Assembly (NCBI RefSeq): GCF_001693515.2
Contig: NZ_CP042968.1
Span: forward strand, 7,224,501-7,288,500
Source: Bradyrhizobium paxllaeri
GTDB lineage: Bacteria > Pseudomonadota > Alphaproteobacteria > Rhizobiales > Xanthobacteraceae
Reading direction: 5' to 3'
DNA: 64,000 nucleotides
The position numbers were made by a program, and so were the translations under genes. Shown here piece by piece: positions 25,565 through 33,906 of this stretch; the stretch's first letter is position 1; each line of letters opens with the position of its first letter. The notes under the pieces are model-generated. The model saw only the letters and a program-made list of their open reading frames with translations. It did no database searches and was not told the origin of the DNA.

Positions 25565-26536
25565 ATGCCTTCCCTGACCGAATGGAGAGTGCCGCCCGCA
25601 AACCAGCCGCGCGCGGGCGACTATGGTTTCGACCTCGACAGAACCCTGTCGTCGGTGGTCGGGCTGCATTCGATCATTCCCTCCGATGCTTTCAGCGCAG
25701 AGACGCTCGGCACCGAACGCGCCGGCAATGGCGTGCTGATCGATCGCGGACTGGTGCTGACCATCGGCTATCTAATCACCGAGGCCGAGGCGGTCTGGCT
25801 GCATCGCGGCGACGGCCGCGTCGTGGAGGGCCACGCGCTCGGCTTTGATTTCGAAAGCGGCTTCGGCCTGGTGCAGGCGCTCGGCGACCTCGATCTCGAT
25901 CCGCTGCCGATCGGTTCTTCCGCCGCGGCTCAAGTCGGCGACCGCGTGGTGGTCGGCGGCGCCGGCGGCCGCACGCGCTCGGTCGCCAGCCAGATCGCGG
26001 CAAAGCAGGAATTTGCCGGCTATTGGGAATACCTGCTGGATGAGGCGATCTTCACCCATCCCGCGCATCCCAACTGGGGCGGCACCGGGCTGATCTCGAA
26101 CCGCGGCGAACTGATCGGCATCGGCTCGCTGCAGCTCGAACGCGAGCGCGAGGGCAAGGCCGAGCACGTCAACATGATCGTGCCGATCGATCTTCTCAAG
26201 CCGGTGCTCGACGACATCAGGAAATTCGGCCGTGTCAACAAGCCGGCGCGGCCGTGGCTCGGCATGTACACGACCGAAATCGACAACCGCGTGGTGGTGG
26301 TCGGCATCGCCAGCAAGGGACCGGCGGCACTCGCCGAACTCAAGACCGGCGACGTCATCCTCGCTGTCAACGGCGACAAGATCACCAGCCAGACCGGCTT
26401 CTATCGCAAGCTCTGGTCGCTCGGCACTGCCGGCGTCGACGTGCCGCTTACGGTCTATCACGAGGGCGTCACCTTCGACGTAGTGCTGAGCTCAACTGAC
26501 CGCGCCAGGCTGTTGAAGGCGCCGAGGCTGCACTGA
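25565..26536 (+). CDS. Trypsin-fold (S1C/DegP-like) PDZ protein lacking the catalytic triad
   Basis: A 323-residue protein with a DegP-like protease fold and a C-terminal PDZ domain (PWLGMYTTEIDNRVVVVGIA, LKTGDVILAVNGDKI). Aligned by eye with DegP, the catalytic His is Tyr69 (VLTIGYLIT against LTNNHV), the Asp is Gly99 (ESGFGLVQ against SDIALLQ) and the Ser is Trp171 (HPNWGGTGL against RGNSGGAL). It has no signal peptide, so it probably acts in the cytoplasm. A binding or scaffolding role is inferred. ATG at 25565 after CAGGAGACCCATCC. Confidence 0.82.
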   Translation: MPSLTEWRVPPANQPRAGDYGFDLDRTLSSVVGLHSIIPSDAFSAETLGTERAGNGVLIDRGLVLTIGYLITEAEAVWLHRGDGRVVEGHALGFDFESGFGLVQALGDLDLDPLPIGSSAAAQVGDRVVVGGAGGRTRSVASQIAAKQEFAGYWEYLLDEAIFTHPAHPNWGGTGLISNRGELIGIGSLQLEREREGKAEHVNMIVPIDLLKPVLDDIRKFGRVNKPARPWLGMYTTEIDNRVVVVGIASKGPAALAELKTGDVILAVNGDKITSQTGFYRKLWSLGTAGVDVPLTVYHEGVTFDVVLSSTDRARLLKAPRLH

Positions 26537-26583
26537 TAAGGCCTGCATTGAATTAGTGCTCCATTGAACGCAGAGAGTGCCCG

Positions 26584-27654
26584 ATGAGTGAGGCCGTGGT
26601 GGACGACATCGTGGCCGTGCTGCCGCCGCTGCTGCAGTCGCTGGAAGCTCTCGCCTTCGTCGCGCGCTACCTCAACCCGCCGGATTTCGACCGGGTGATG
26701 GTGGCGGCAGGCCAGCCGGACGACGATCTGCGCGCGGTACGTCCGCGGCTGGCGCAATGGCCCGACGGGTTCGCCGACATCAAGGCCCCGCTGGAAGCAG
26801 CGAGCCTTGCCGCACTGGCCGCGTTCGCGGGCCTGCGCGTGGTCCAGAATGGCAACGGCGATTTCGTCAGCCTGTTTCGCGCGCTTCGATATGCGCCGCG
26901 CGCACAGGAGGCGCTCTATCCGCTGTCGGTGAAGTTGCCGCCGGTCAACGAGTTCTTCATCGATCCTTCGCTGCGGGGGGATGCAGAGCTTGCGGCGCGG
27001 CTGGCGGCGTCGGCCCATGAGAACACCGGCATCTTTCACCATCATAACGAGCCCGGCAGCCGCGGCGGCTTCTCGCTCTACGTGCCGGAATATTACACGC
27101 CCGATCGCGCCTGGCCGCTGGTGATGGCGCTGCATGGCGGCAGCGGCAATGGCCGCGGCTTTCTGTGGAGCTGGCTGCGTGATGCCCGCAGCCGCGGCGC
27201 GATCCTGGTGGCGCCGACCGCGACCGGCAATACCTGGGCGTTGATGGGCGACGACACCGATACGCCGAACCTGATGCGCATCCTGGAATCGGTGCGCGCG
27301 CGCTGGAATGTCGATCCGCAGCGGATGCTGCTGACGGGAATGAGCGACGGCGGCACCTTCTGCTACGTCTCGGGTTTCGAGAGCGCCTCGCCCTTCACCC
27401 ATCTCGCGCCGGTCTCGGCGACCTTCCATCCGCTGATGGCGGAAATGGCTGACGCCGACCGGCTGCGCGGCCTGCCCGTTCATATCGTGCATGGCCGGCT
27501 CGACTGGATGTTCCCGGTGCAGGTCGCGCGGCAGACCAGCCAGGCCCTGTCGGCCGCGGGCGCCAATGTTACCTACCGCGAGCTCGATGATCTCAGCCAC
27601 ACCTATCCGCGCGAGATGAACGCGGAAATGCTGCAATGGCTGAACGGCCCGTAA
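26584..27654 (+). CDS. Alpha/beta hydrolase (esterase/phospholipase type)
   Basis: A 356-residue protein with an N-terminal helical part of about 140 residues and a C-terminal alpha/beta-hydrolase domain. The oxyanion region is MALHGGSGNGRGF, the nucleophile Ser is in LLTGMSDGGTF, the acid in VHGRLDWMFPV and the His in LDDLSHTYPREM. No signal peptide. Closest in look to PHB-depolymerase-like or carboxylesterase/phospholipase proteins. ATG at 26584 with GAGAGTGCCCG before it. Substrate unknown. Confidence 0.83.
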   Translation: MSEAVVDDIVAVLPPLLQSLEALAFVARYLNPPDFDRVMVAAGQPDDDLRAVRPRLAQWPDGFADIKAPLEAASLAALAAFAGLRVVQNGNGDFVSLFRALRYAPRAQEALYPLSVKLPPVNEFFIDPSLRGDAELAARLAASAHENTGIFHHHNEPGSRGGFSLYVPEYYTPDRAWPLVMALHGGSGNGRGFLWSWLRDARSRGAILVAPTATGNTWALMGDDTDTPNLMRILESVRARWNVDPQRMLLTGMSDGGTFCYVSGFESASPFTHLAPVSATFHPLMAEMADADRLRGLPVHIVHGRLDWMFPVQVARQTSQALSAAGANVTYRELDDLSHTYPREMNAEMLQWLNGP

Positions 27655-27705
27655 GTGGAACCATCCTCCATGTTCCGCGTTATCAGCCGCAACGGAGGGA
27701 TTACC

Positions 27706-27912
27706 ATGCAGACGTTTGTCGGAATGATTTTGGGTGCGCTGCTGCTGGTTGGCGGCGTCTACATCTACGATTCCCTGCAGACGTCGAGCGTGGCCGGCGG
27801 CCAGGTCGCGCAGGCCAATCGCACCATTGTCAACTGGGATGTGGCGAAGGCCGACTGGGACAAGCTGACGACGCGTGCCCATGAGGGCTGGGTGAAGATT
27901 TCGTCGAAGTAA
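27706..27912 (+). CDS. 68-residue single-pass membrane protein, unknown function
   Basis: Starts at the ATG 27706 behind CGGAGGGATTACC. Residues 3-21 (TFVGMILGALLLVGGVYIY) form one membrane segment or uncleaved signal, followed by a soluble tail with NRTIVNWDVAKADWDKL and a basic end. Small proteins of this sort are common in Bradyrhizobium but I cannot assign a function. A strong terminator follows 44 bases after the stop. Confidence 0.72.
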   Translation: MQTFVGMILGALLLVGGVYIYDSLQTSSVAGGQVAQANRTIVNWDVAKADWDKLTTRAHEGWVKISSK

Positions 27913-27920
27913 TTTGCCGG

Positions 27921-27950
27921 CAGGATCGTCTTAACCAGGATCGTCTTAAC
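27921..27950. repeat. Perfect tandem duplication of 15 bases
   Basis: CAGGATCGTCTTAAC occurs twice without a gap, just after a gene end and before its terminator. It looks like a recent slip duplication and has no clear function. Confidence 0.85.
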
Positions 27951-27955
27951 AATGG

Positions 27956-27986
27956 CACGCCGTCGTTCCTAACGACGGCGTGTTTT
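27956..27986 (+). terminator. Rho-independent terminator
   Basis: CACGCCGTCGTT, loop CCT, AACGACGGCGTG, then TTTT. The stem is 12 perfect pairs. It ends the rightward transcript of the hydrolase and 68-residue membrane protein genes; the convergent DsbA gene stops just beyond. Confidence 0.9.
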
Positions 27987-27999
27987 GCTGTGACGGCCG

Positions 28000-28668
28000 T
28001 CAGTTGGCCTTCTTCGCCTTGCGGGCGTCGGCGATCACCATCTCGAATTCCGCCATGGTCAGGATGCCCGGCACGCGGAACTTGCCGACGATGAAGGACG
28101 GCGTTCCCTTGAACCCGAATGCAATCGCCTGATCGTGGTTGCGGGAGAGAACAGTGTCGATCGCCTTGGCATTGGCCGTGGCGTCGCGGTTGAGGCGGTC
28201 CATGTCGATGCCGGCGCCCGCCAGCAATTCGCGGATACGCGGTTCGGTCAATTTCGAGCTGACACCGATCATCGCCTCATGCGCGGCCATGTACTTGCCC
28301 TGATACTTCGCGGCCAGCGCCATCCGCGCCCCGAACTTCGAGACCTCGCCGAGGATCGGCCAATCCTTCAGCACCAGGCGGACCTTGCCGTCGTCCTGCA
28401 CCACCTGCTGGATCTCGGGCGCGATCTTGCGGCAATAGGGACAGTTGTAGTCGAACCACTCGACGATGTTGATGTCGCCTTCGGGATTGCCGGTCGCGGG
28501 CACCTCGGGGTCGCGCAGCACCAGCGCTTCGTTCAACACATCGTCCACGCGCTGCGCAAAGGCCGGTCGCGACGTGGCGCCGAGCAGTGCGGCACCGCCG
28601 AGCAAGCCAAAAGCATCACGCCGCGTCGGCTGCAGGATGATCCCGGCCGGATTGTTCGATCGCTTCAT
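28000..28668 (-). CDS. DsbA family thiol:disulfide oxidoreductase, Tat-exported
   Basis: A 222-residue periplasmic thioredoxin-fold protein. The N-terminus has a twin-arginine signal (PTRRDAFGLLGGAALLGA, cleaved near RPAFA-QR). The active site is CPYC in EWFDYNCPYCRKIAPEIQQV, and the cis-Pro loop is GFKGTPSFIVGKFRVPG. Such DsbA/ScsB-type proteins introduce or reshuffle disulfides in secreted proteins. Upstream neighbour in the same direction is a TauE/SafE-type carrier; a common transcript is possible. Confidence 0.88.
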   Translation of the reverse strand: MKRSNNPAGIILQPTRRDAFGLLGGAALLGATSRPAFAQRVDDVLNEALVLRDPEVPATGNPEGDINIVEWFDYNCPYCRKIAPEIQQVVQDDGKVRLVLKDWPILGEVSKFGARMALAAKYQGKYMAAHEAMIGVSSKLTEPRIRELLAGAGIDMDRLNRDATANAKAIDTVLSRNHDQAIAFGFKGTPSFIVGKFRVPGILTMAEFEMVIADARKAKKAN

Positions 28669-28698
28669 TTGGGTCTCGCGAAGGGCTGCATTTCCTGT

Positions 28699-29514
28699 CT
28701 ACGGCTGAGATGCGGATATGTTACGTGCCAGCATATAGAGCGCCACGGCAATAATGACCACGGCGAACACGATATTGAGCGCGCCGCGACGCTCCGCGAG
28801 ATGCCGCGCCGAACGCGTGCCGGCCAGGCCGCCGGCGATGCCGCCTGCCACGAACAGCCCGGCCAGCGCCCACGACACCAGCCCCGACCAGGCATAGCTG
28901 GCGGCCGTGGTGAGCCCGAAAGCGGTGACCGCGACCAGCGAGGAGGACACCGCGTTCAGGATCGGCATGCCGGTCGCCAGCATCAGCGCCGGCACGATCA
29001 GGAAGCCGCCGCCGATGCCGAAGAATCCCGACACCGTCCCGGTCGTGAGACCCAGGCTGACGATGGCTGATATGTTCGACATCGAGACCTTGACGTCAGG
29101 CAGGCCGATGCGCGCGCGCGTCTTCAGCATCAACAGCGCGATGACGATCATGACCAGCGCGAACAGCGCCAGCAGCCGTTGACCGTCCATCATCTTGCCG
29201 AGGATCGAGCCGCCGAGGGCGCCGACCATGCCGGCGGCGGCAAAGATCAGCGCGCAGGACCAGATCACGGTGCCGCCGCGCGCATGGTTGGAGAGATTGA
29301 CCGCGGCATTGGCCGCCACCGCGATCGCGCTGGTGCCGATCGCGACATGGGGCTCGGCCACGCCGACCACATAGACCATCAGTGGCACCGCCAGGATCGA
29401 GCCGCCGCCGCCGACCAGGCCAAGCGAAAACCCGACCAGCATCCCCGACGCCAGTCCCAGCACGCCCTGCGCGGTGGAGATGATCAAGTTGAAAGACTCT
29501 GCTGCACGGCGCAA
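28699..29514 (-). CDS. Sulfite exporter TauE/SafE (TSUP) family membrane protein
   Basis: About 271 residues with eight hydrophobic segments and the two-repeat TSUP pattern: GFSLGLVGGGGSILAVPLM and GFFGIGGGFLIVPALML. Members move sulfite, sulfoacetate or other organosulfur anions. The start is uncertain: the longest frame begins with a TTG at 29512-29514 and no strong ribosome site is visible, so the true start may lie a few codons in. Its neighbour, a DsbA-like protein, hints at sulfur or thiol chemistry, but that is inference. Confidence 0.82.
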   Translation of the reverse strand: MRRAAESFNLIISTAQGVLGLASGMLVGFSLGLVGGGGSILAVPLMVYVVGVAEPHVAIGTSAIAVAANAAVNLSNHARGGTVIWSCALIFAAAGMVGALGGSILGKMMDGQRLLALFALVMIVIALLMLKTRARIGLPDVKVSMSNISAIVSLGLTTGTVSGFFGIGGGFLIVPALMLATGMPILNAVSSSLVAVTAFGLTTAASYAWSGLVSWALAGLFVAGGIAGGLAGTRSARHLAERRGALNIVFAVVIIAVALYMLARNISASQP

Positions 29515-29574
29515 CCATAGAAGGATTTTTCACATCCTGCTATGCGGTTAGCATAAATATGCACTGCAGCACGG

Positions 29575-30051
29575 TCAGACCGACGCGAGCGCTTTGTCTC
29601 TGACGGCCCCCTCGCGGGGCAGCAGTGCCATCAGCGTGCCGCTCATGGTCGCAATCAGCGTCTCGGCCCCGTCATGCGCGGCATAGGCGCGAGCCTCGCA
29701 TACGGTCAGCGTGCGGCCGGGCTTGACGACGGTGGCGCGGAAGGTGAACCGCTCGCCGCGTGCGGGCGCCAGCAGGTTGGTCTTGAATTCCACGGTGAGA
29801 ATCCCCGCCCCCGCCGGCATCAGCGTGAAGGCGGCGATGCCGCAGGCATTGTCGAGCGCCGCCGTGATGATCCCGGCATGGATGAAGCCATGCTGCTGGG
29901 TGAGTTCGTCCCGATAGTTCATGGCGAGATCGACCTCGCCGGGCTCCAGCCGGGCGATCGAAATCCCGAGCGTCTTCATCGCCCGCTGCTGGTTGAACGT
30001 AGCGGTCGCGATCTCGCGATAGTCAGGATTCTTCGGCTGGAAGCGCGCCAT
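29575..30051 (-). CDS. PaaI-type hot-dog thioesterase
   Basis: A 158-residue single-domain hot-dog protein. The core motif is QHGFIHAGIITAALDNACGIAAF (residues 53-75), followed by TVEFKTNLLAPARGERF. It should hydrolyse an aryl- or acyl-CoA. It ends a two-gene unit with another hot-dog protein, three bases upstream, under the presumed control of the divergent TetR regulator. Confidence 0.86.
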   Translation of the reverse strand: MARFQPKNPDYREIATATFNQQRAMKTLGISIARLEPGEVDLAMNYRDELTQQHGFIHAGIITAALDNACGIAAFTLMPAGAGILTVEFKTNLLAPARGERFTFRATVVKPGRTLTVCEARAYAAHDGAETLIATMSGTLMALLPREGAVRDKALASV

Positions 30052-30054
30052 GGG

Positions 30055-30480
30055 TCAGGCCATCGCCGGTTCGAGATGCCTGGTCGCGGCATCGCGGATC
30101 GCGGGCGCGAAGGCGGTCGACTTGCGCGCCTGCCGATCCATGTGGACGCCGACGAATTCGCAGGTGGCGGCGATCTCGCCGGTTTCAGCGTTGCGCATCT
30201 CATGGACGAAGCGGATCGATTTGTCGCGGATTTCCACGAGCCGGCTTTTGACCTCGACGATGTCGCCGGCCAGGAGTTCGCGCTTGTAGGTGATGTTCTG
30301 CTGCACGGCGGCCATGCCGCGGCCGGATGTGCGCAAGTACGACGGTGTCAGGCCAAGCCGGGCGAACAGATTCCAGTTCGCCTCGTCGAACTTGCCGACA
30401 TACCACATGATGTTCATGTGCCCGACATGATCGCATTGCCAGGGATAGACCGTGCCGCGATAGGTCGCGTCCGTCTCCAT
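30055..30480 (-). CDS. Acyl-CoA thioesterase, 4-hydroxybenzoyl-CoA thioesterase type
   Basis: A 141-residue hot-dog protein. The signature is YPWQCDHVGHMNIMWYVGKFDEA, with the catalytic-type Asp in CDHVGHMN. The ATG at 30478-30480 has GGGAG upstream; an in-frame start 63 bases further out is rejected because it would sit inside the operator region. Forms an operon with the PaaI-type gene and is divergent from TetR, with twin operators between. Confidence 0.87.
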   Translation of the reverse strand: METDATYRGTVYPWQCDHVGHMNIMWYVGKFDEANWNLFARLGLTPSYLRTSGRGMAAVQQNITYKRELLAGDIVEVKSRLVEIRDKSIRFVHEMRNAETGEIAATCEFVGVHMDRQARKSTAFAPAIRDAATRHLEPAMA

Positions 30481-30505
30481 CGTACTGCTCCCGCTTTTGT
30501 CATCT

Positions 30506-30523
30506 TGATACGGTAGCGTATCA
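30506..30523. promoter_or_regulatory. TetR operator palindrome 1
   Basis: TGATACGG-TA-GCGTATCA: an 18-base inverted repeat with ATACG arms and one inner mismatch. It shares the ATACGG half-site with the palindrome 35 bases away and lies in the promoter region of the divergent thioesterase operon. Binding by the adjacent TetR protein is inferred. Confidence 0.75.
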
Positions 30524-30541
30524 GCCCCTCGCCGGGTTAGC

Positions 30542-30557
30542 AATACGGTGCCGTATT
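30542..30557. promoter_or_regulatory. TetR operator palindrome 2
   Basis: AATACGG-TG-CCGTATT is a perfect inverted repeat. It ends 21 bases before the TetR start codon. Its centre is 35 bases from that of the first palindrome. The two sites should allow autoregulation and repression of the thioesterase operon. Confidence 0.78.
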
Positions 30558-30578
30558 AAGAATCGGTGAGAGCGGACC

Positions 30579-31172
30579 ATGAGCGACGCCAAGGCAGACC
30601 CCAAAGGCGACAGCCGAACCGGCGAGATACGGAGCGAGCGCTGGGTCGAGGCCGGCTTTGAGGAAATCGCCCGGACCGGCGTCGAAGGCGTGCGGGTCGA
30701 GGTGCTGGCCAAGAACCTCGGCGTCACCAAGGGCGGCTTCTACCGCCGCTTCCGCGACCGCGCGGCGCTCTTGGAAGCCATGCTGCAGCACTGGAGCGCG
30801 GGCCGCATCGCGGCGATCGAAAAACACACCAGCCTCGATGGCGCGACCGCGCGCGAGCGGCTGAAGGCGCTGATCGCGCGCTATTCCGAGCGCATCAATA
30901 CCGAGGGCATGGCGGTCGAACTGGCGATCCGGCAATGGGCCCGCTCCGACGAGCTGGCTGCCGCAGCCGTCGCCAGCGTCGATGCCGCGCGCCTGAAAAA
31001 TGTCGGGCAGCTCTATCGCGCGACCGGCTTGCCGCCAGAGGAGGCCGACGCGCAGGCGTTCCTGTTCTATTGCTTCGTGTTCGGCCAGAGCTTGCTGTTT
31101 CTCGAACGGGGCCAGCGCAAGCGCGCGCAACTGGTGGCGAAGTCGGCCGAAACATTGCTCCGCGAGTTGTAG
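30579..31172 (+). CDS. TetR/AcrR family transcriptional regulator
   Basis: A 197-residue repressor. The HTH lies at about 18-60 (GFEEIARTGVEGVRVEVLAK, then LGVTKGGFYRRFRDRAALLE). The C-terminal ligand domain is helical and variable. Two matching palindromes precede it and the divergent genes encode two acyl-CoA thioesterases, so an acyl-CoA or fatty acid ligand is plausible. ATG at 30579. Confidence 0.9.
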   Translation: MSDAKADPKGDSRTGEIRSERWVEAGFEEIARTGVEGVRVEVLAKNLGVTKGGFYRRFRDRAALLEAMLQHWSAGRIAAIEKHTSLDGATARERLKALIARYSERINTEGMAVELAIRQWARSDELAAAAVASVDAARLKNVGQLYRATGLPPEEADAQAFLFYCFVFGQSLLFLERGQRKRAQLVAKSAETLLREL

Positions 31173-31214
31173 GCGCGGCCGAAACATCCGACCGCGCCCG
31201 CGTCGATTACGTGC

Positions 31215-31712
31215 TCAGGCCGCGCCCTTCAGCTTCTTCGAGCATTCGCTGAAATAGCCGCCGCCCTTCTGGATCCACTTCAGCCCCCCATTGGCGTTGG
31301 TCGCCTTGTTGGCGTTGTACTGATCCACGCAAGTGTGCATGCGGGCTCTGCCGGCGGTCTCCTTGGAATATTTCGGATCGACCGCGCTCGGATAGACCGC
31401 AGGACCTGCCGGGGCCGCAGGCGCCGCAGCTTCCTTGGCTTCCTTGGCCTCCTTCTTGGATGCTTTCTTGGTAGCTTCCTTCGGCTCCGCGGCGGGTGCC
31501 GCTGCGGCTGCCGGAGCAGGCGCGGCATCGGCGCCGCACTGCGCCTTGCGGAAGTCGTTCCACTTCTGGTCGCCGAGCGTGCCGGCGGCTTTGGCGGCTT
31601 GGTATTTGGCGCTGCATTCCTGCGCTGTCAGGGCATTCGCCTGCGTCGCCATCGCCAACGCGGCCAAACCCGACACCGCAATCGCACCCAGTATTTTTGC
31701 TTGAATAGTCAT
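31215..31712 (-). CDS. Secreted PsiF-like protein with Ala/Lys-rich linker
   Basis: A 165-residue protein with a signal peptide (cleavage near ATQANA-LT). Two similar Cys-containing segments flank a low-complexity linker: ALTAQECSAKYQAAKAAGTL with DFRKAQC, and RARMHTCVDQYNANK with GGYFSECSKKL. The second resembles the PsiF repeat (RMxxCNxxA...FxxxC). The linker (residues 62-105) is made of Ala, Pro, Lys and Glu. Each half could hold one disulfide. Function unknown; it stands alone. Confidence 0.68.
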   Translation of the reverse strand: MTIQAKILGAIAVSGLAALAMATQANALTAQECSAKYQAAKAAGTLGDQKWNDFRKAQCGADAAPAPAAAAAPAAEPKEATKKASKKEAKEAKEAAAPAAPAGPAVYPSAVDPKYSKETAGRARMHTCVDQYNANKATNANGGLKWIQKGGGYFSECSKKLKGAA

Positions 31713-31961
31713 CCCTGGTCTCCTTGGGGATAGTCATCTGCGGGCGCCATCCTAGCGCAACCAAAGCTTGCGACAACGCACCGGGCGCTTCCTGTGGTAA
31801 AAATTTTGTGGCACCGACGATGCACCATCTGCGTTCGCATTCAGCCCGCGTTCAGCCAACGCTGCGGGAGGTTTGTGCAGACATTGTGCACGGCTCGTCG
31901 CTGCATTGCTGCAATCGCGTGGCGCATTTGTCCGGCGCATGCGGATTTGCCATAAGGCGGC

Positions 31962-33050
31962 GTGAGCCTGATCCCCGCCTCGATATCTTCCGCCGTCGCC
32001 GACCGCGCCAAAATCCTAGGCACGCTCGAGACCCTCGTCATCGGCGCCGCCGGCGGCTTGCTGTTTCTGTGGCTCAATTTACCGGGCGGGCTGATTTCCG
32101 GCGCGATGGCCGCCGTCGGCATCGCCGCTCTCGCAGGCCGGCCGGTGACCATGCCGCCGATCCTGACCCAGACCGTGCTGGTGCTGCTCGGCATCACGCT
32201 GGGCTCGCTGGTGTCGCGGCAAATGATCCAGCACATGAGCGCCTATCCCCTGACCATCGGCCTGTTGGCGCTCGCGACATTCTGCTCGACGTTCGGCTCC
32301 AGCTTCTATCTGCAGCGCATGCACGGCTGGGACCAGACCTCGGCGCTGCTCGCCGGCAGCCCCGGCGCGCTGTCGCAGATCACCATGCTGGCCGCCGAGA
32401 AGGGCGCCGATGTCGCCGCGATCGCGGTGGTGCAGACCATCCGCGTGATCATCCTGACCGCAGCGCTGCCGCTGCTGCTGGCAGTGACCGGCGTGGCGCC
32501 GAGCGCGCCCATGGAGCTGATCAGTATCGGCGTCGCCTCGCCGATCGAACTCGCGGTGCTGGCGGCGGCTGCCGTCGCCGTCGCGCTCCTGCTTCGGCTC
32601 GCCAATTTTCCAGCGAGCTGGATGTTCGGCGCGATGATCGCCTCGGCCGTGCTGCACGGCACCGGCCTGATCGAGGGCGGCCTGCCGCCCTGGATGCGCG
32701 GCGTGGCGCTGGTCGGCATCGGCGCGGTGATCGGCACGCGGTTCGCGCGGATCAGCAGGTCGACGCTCGTCAGCCACATCAATGCCGGACTGGGCTCGTT
32801 CGCAGTTGCCATCGTCATTTCAGCCGTGTTCGTCACGGTGATCGTGCTGACCACCCATGTGCGCCTGGCCGACGTCGTGGTGGCGTTTGCGCCGGGCGCG
32901 ATGGACGCCATGCTGGCGCTGGCGCTGACGCTGCATATCGATCCGATCTTCGTCGGCGCCCACCATCTGTCGCGCTTCGTATTCGTCTCGATCACGACGC
33001 CGGGCATCGTGCATCTGTTCGGACGCCCGCAGGAGGATGTGGACGATTGA
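31962..33050 (+). CDS. AbrB family (putative ammonia monooxygenase) membrane protein
   Basis: A 362-residue integral membrane protein with about ten hydrophobic segments in two halves, the AbrB-duplication layout: LPGGLISGAMAAVGIAAL in the first half and FPASWMFGAMIASAVLHG in the second, each with the repeated glycine-rich motif. The common name ammonia monooxygenase is a historical annotation and not evidence of that activity; this family is unrelated to the DNA-binding AbrB. GTG start at 31962 with AAGGCGG before it. Transport function unknown. Confidence 0.82.
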   Translation: MSLIPASISSAVADRAKILGTLETLVIGAAGGLLFLWLNLPGGLISGAMAAVGIAALAGRPVTMPPILTQTVLVLLGITLGSLVSRQMIQHMSAYPLTIGLLALATFCSTFGSSFYLQRMHGWDQTSALLAGSPGALSQITMLAAEKGADVAAIAVVQTIRVIILTAALPLLLAVTGVAPSAPMELISIGVASPIELAVLAAAAVAVALLLRLANFPASWMFGAMIASAVLHGTGLIEGGLPPWMRGVALVGIGAVIGTRFARISRSTLVSHINAGLGSFAVAIVISAVFVTVIVLTTHVRLADVVVAFAPGAMDAMLALALTLHIDPIFVGAHHLSRFVFVSITTPGIVHLFGRPQEDVDD

Positions 33051-33090
33051 GCGGGCAGGTCCGGCGGCTCGCTCCTCGCAATGACGGAGG

Positions 33091-33906
33091 CTACAGCGGC
33101 GCTGCGCTCTTGCCTTCTGAGCTCGACAGCTTCGAGACAAGCGAGGCGATCACGATCAGCACGGCGATCAGGGCGATCACCATGGTGCAGATCGCATTGA
33201 TCTCGGGCTTCACGCCGAGCCGCACCTCGGAATAGATCCGGATCGGCAGCGTCGCCGAGCCGGGACCGGTGGTAAAACTCGCGATCACGACGTCATCGAG
33301 CGACAGCGTGAAGGCCAGCATCCAGCCTGCCGCAATCGCGGGAACGATGAGCGGCAGCGTCACGCGAATGAATGCCTGTACCGGATTGCAGCCGAGATCC
33401 ATCGCGGCCTCTTCCAGGCTGCGGTCGAGCGAGGCAAGGCGCGACTGCACCACCACGGTGACGAAGCACATCGTCAGCGTGGTGTGGGCGATCGTCACCG
33501 TCCAGAAACCGCGCTCGGCGTTGAGCGCCACGAAGAGCAACAGCAGGGAAAGCCCCGAGATCACCTCGGGCATCACCAGCGGCGCATAGAGCATGCCGGA
33601 AAACAGCGCCCGGCCCCTGAAGCGCTCACCGCGCGCCAGGCCTACGGCCGCCAGCGTGCCGAGCAGGGTGGCAATCGTGGCCGATACCGCAGCAACGCGC
33701 AGGCTCATCCAGGCGGCATCCAGCATCGCGCGGTCGTTGAAGAACTCAAAGTACCAGCGCAGCGACCAGCCGCCCCACACCGTCACCAGCCGCGAGGCGT
33801 TGAACGAATAGATGACGAGAATGACGATCGGCAGGTACAGGAACGCCAGTCCCAGCGCGAGCGAAGTGACGTTGAACGGCGACATCCTGTTGACCTGCCG
33901 CACCAT
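33091..33906 (-). CDS. Spermidine/putrescine-type ABC transporter permease (PotC/PotI-like)
   Basis: A 271-residue inner-membrane permease with six hydrophobic segments and the EAA loop EEAAMDLGCNPVQAFIRVTLP that docks with the ATPase. The N-terminus (LGLAFLYLPIVILVIYSFNASR) fits PotC. Its ATG overlaps the stop of the upstream permease gene (TGATG), so they are translated together, with GGAGGAGCGAATTG in front. A longer open frame reaches back to 34323 inside the other permease but has no homology value. Last gene of the operon. Confidence 0.9.
   Translation of the reverse strand: MVRQVNRMSPFNVTSLALGLAFLYLPIVILVIYSFNASRLVTVWGGWSLRWYFEFFNDRAMLDAAWMSLRVAAVSATIATLLGTLAAVGLARGERFRGRALFSGMLYAPLVMPEVISGLSLLLLFVALNAERGFWTVTIAHTTLTMCFVTVVVQSRLASLDRSLEEAAMDLGCNPVQAFIRVTLPLIVPAIAAGWMLAFTLSLDDVVIASFTTGPGSATLPIRIYSEVRLGVKPEINAICTMVIALIAVLIVIASLVSKLSSSEGKSAAPL

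Noticed and set aside
26458..27882. 474-codon open frame on the minus strand
   Set aside because: Antisense to the alpha/beta hydrolase gene, which has a full catalytic triad.
31724..33235. 503-codon open frame on the plus strand
   Set aside because: Same region as the AbrB-type membrane protein in another frame; Arg/Asp/His-rich without motif.
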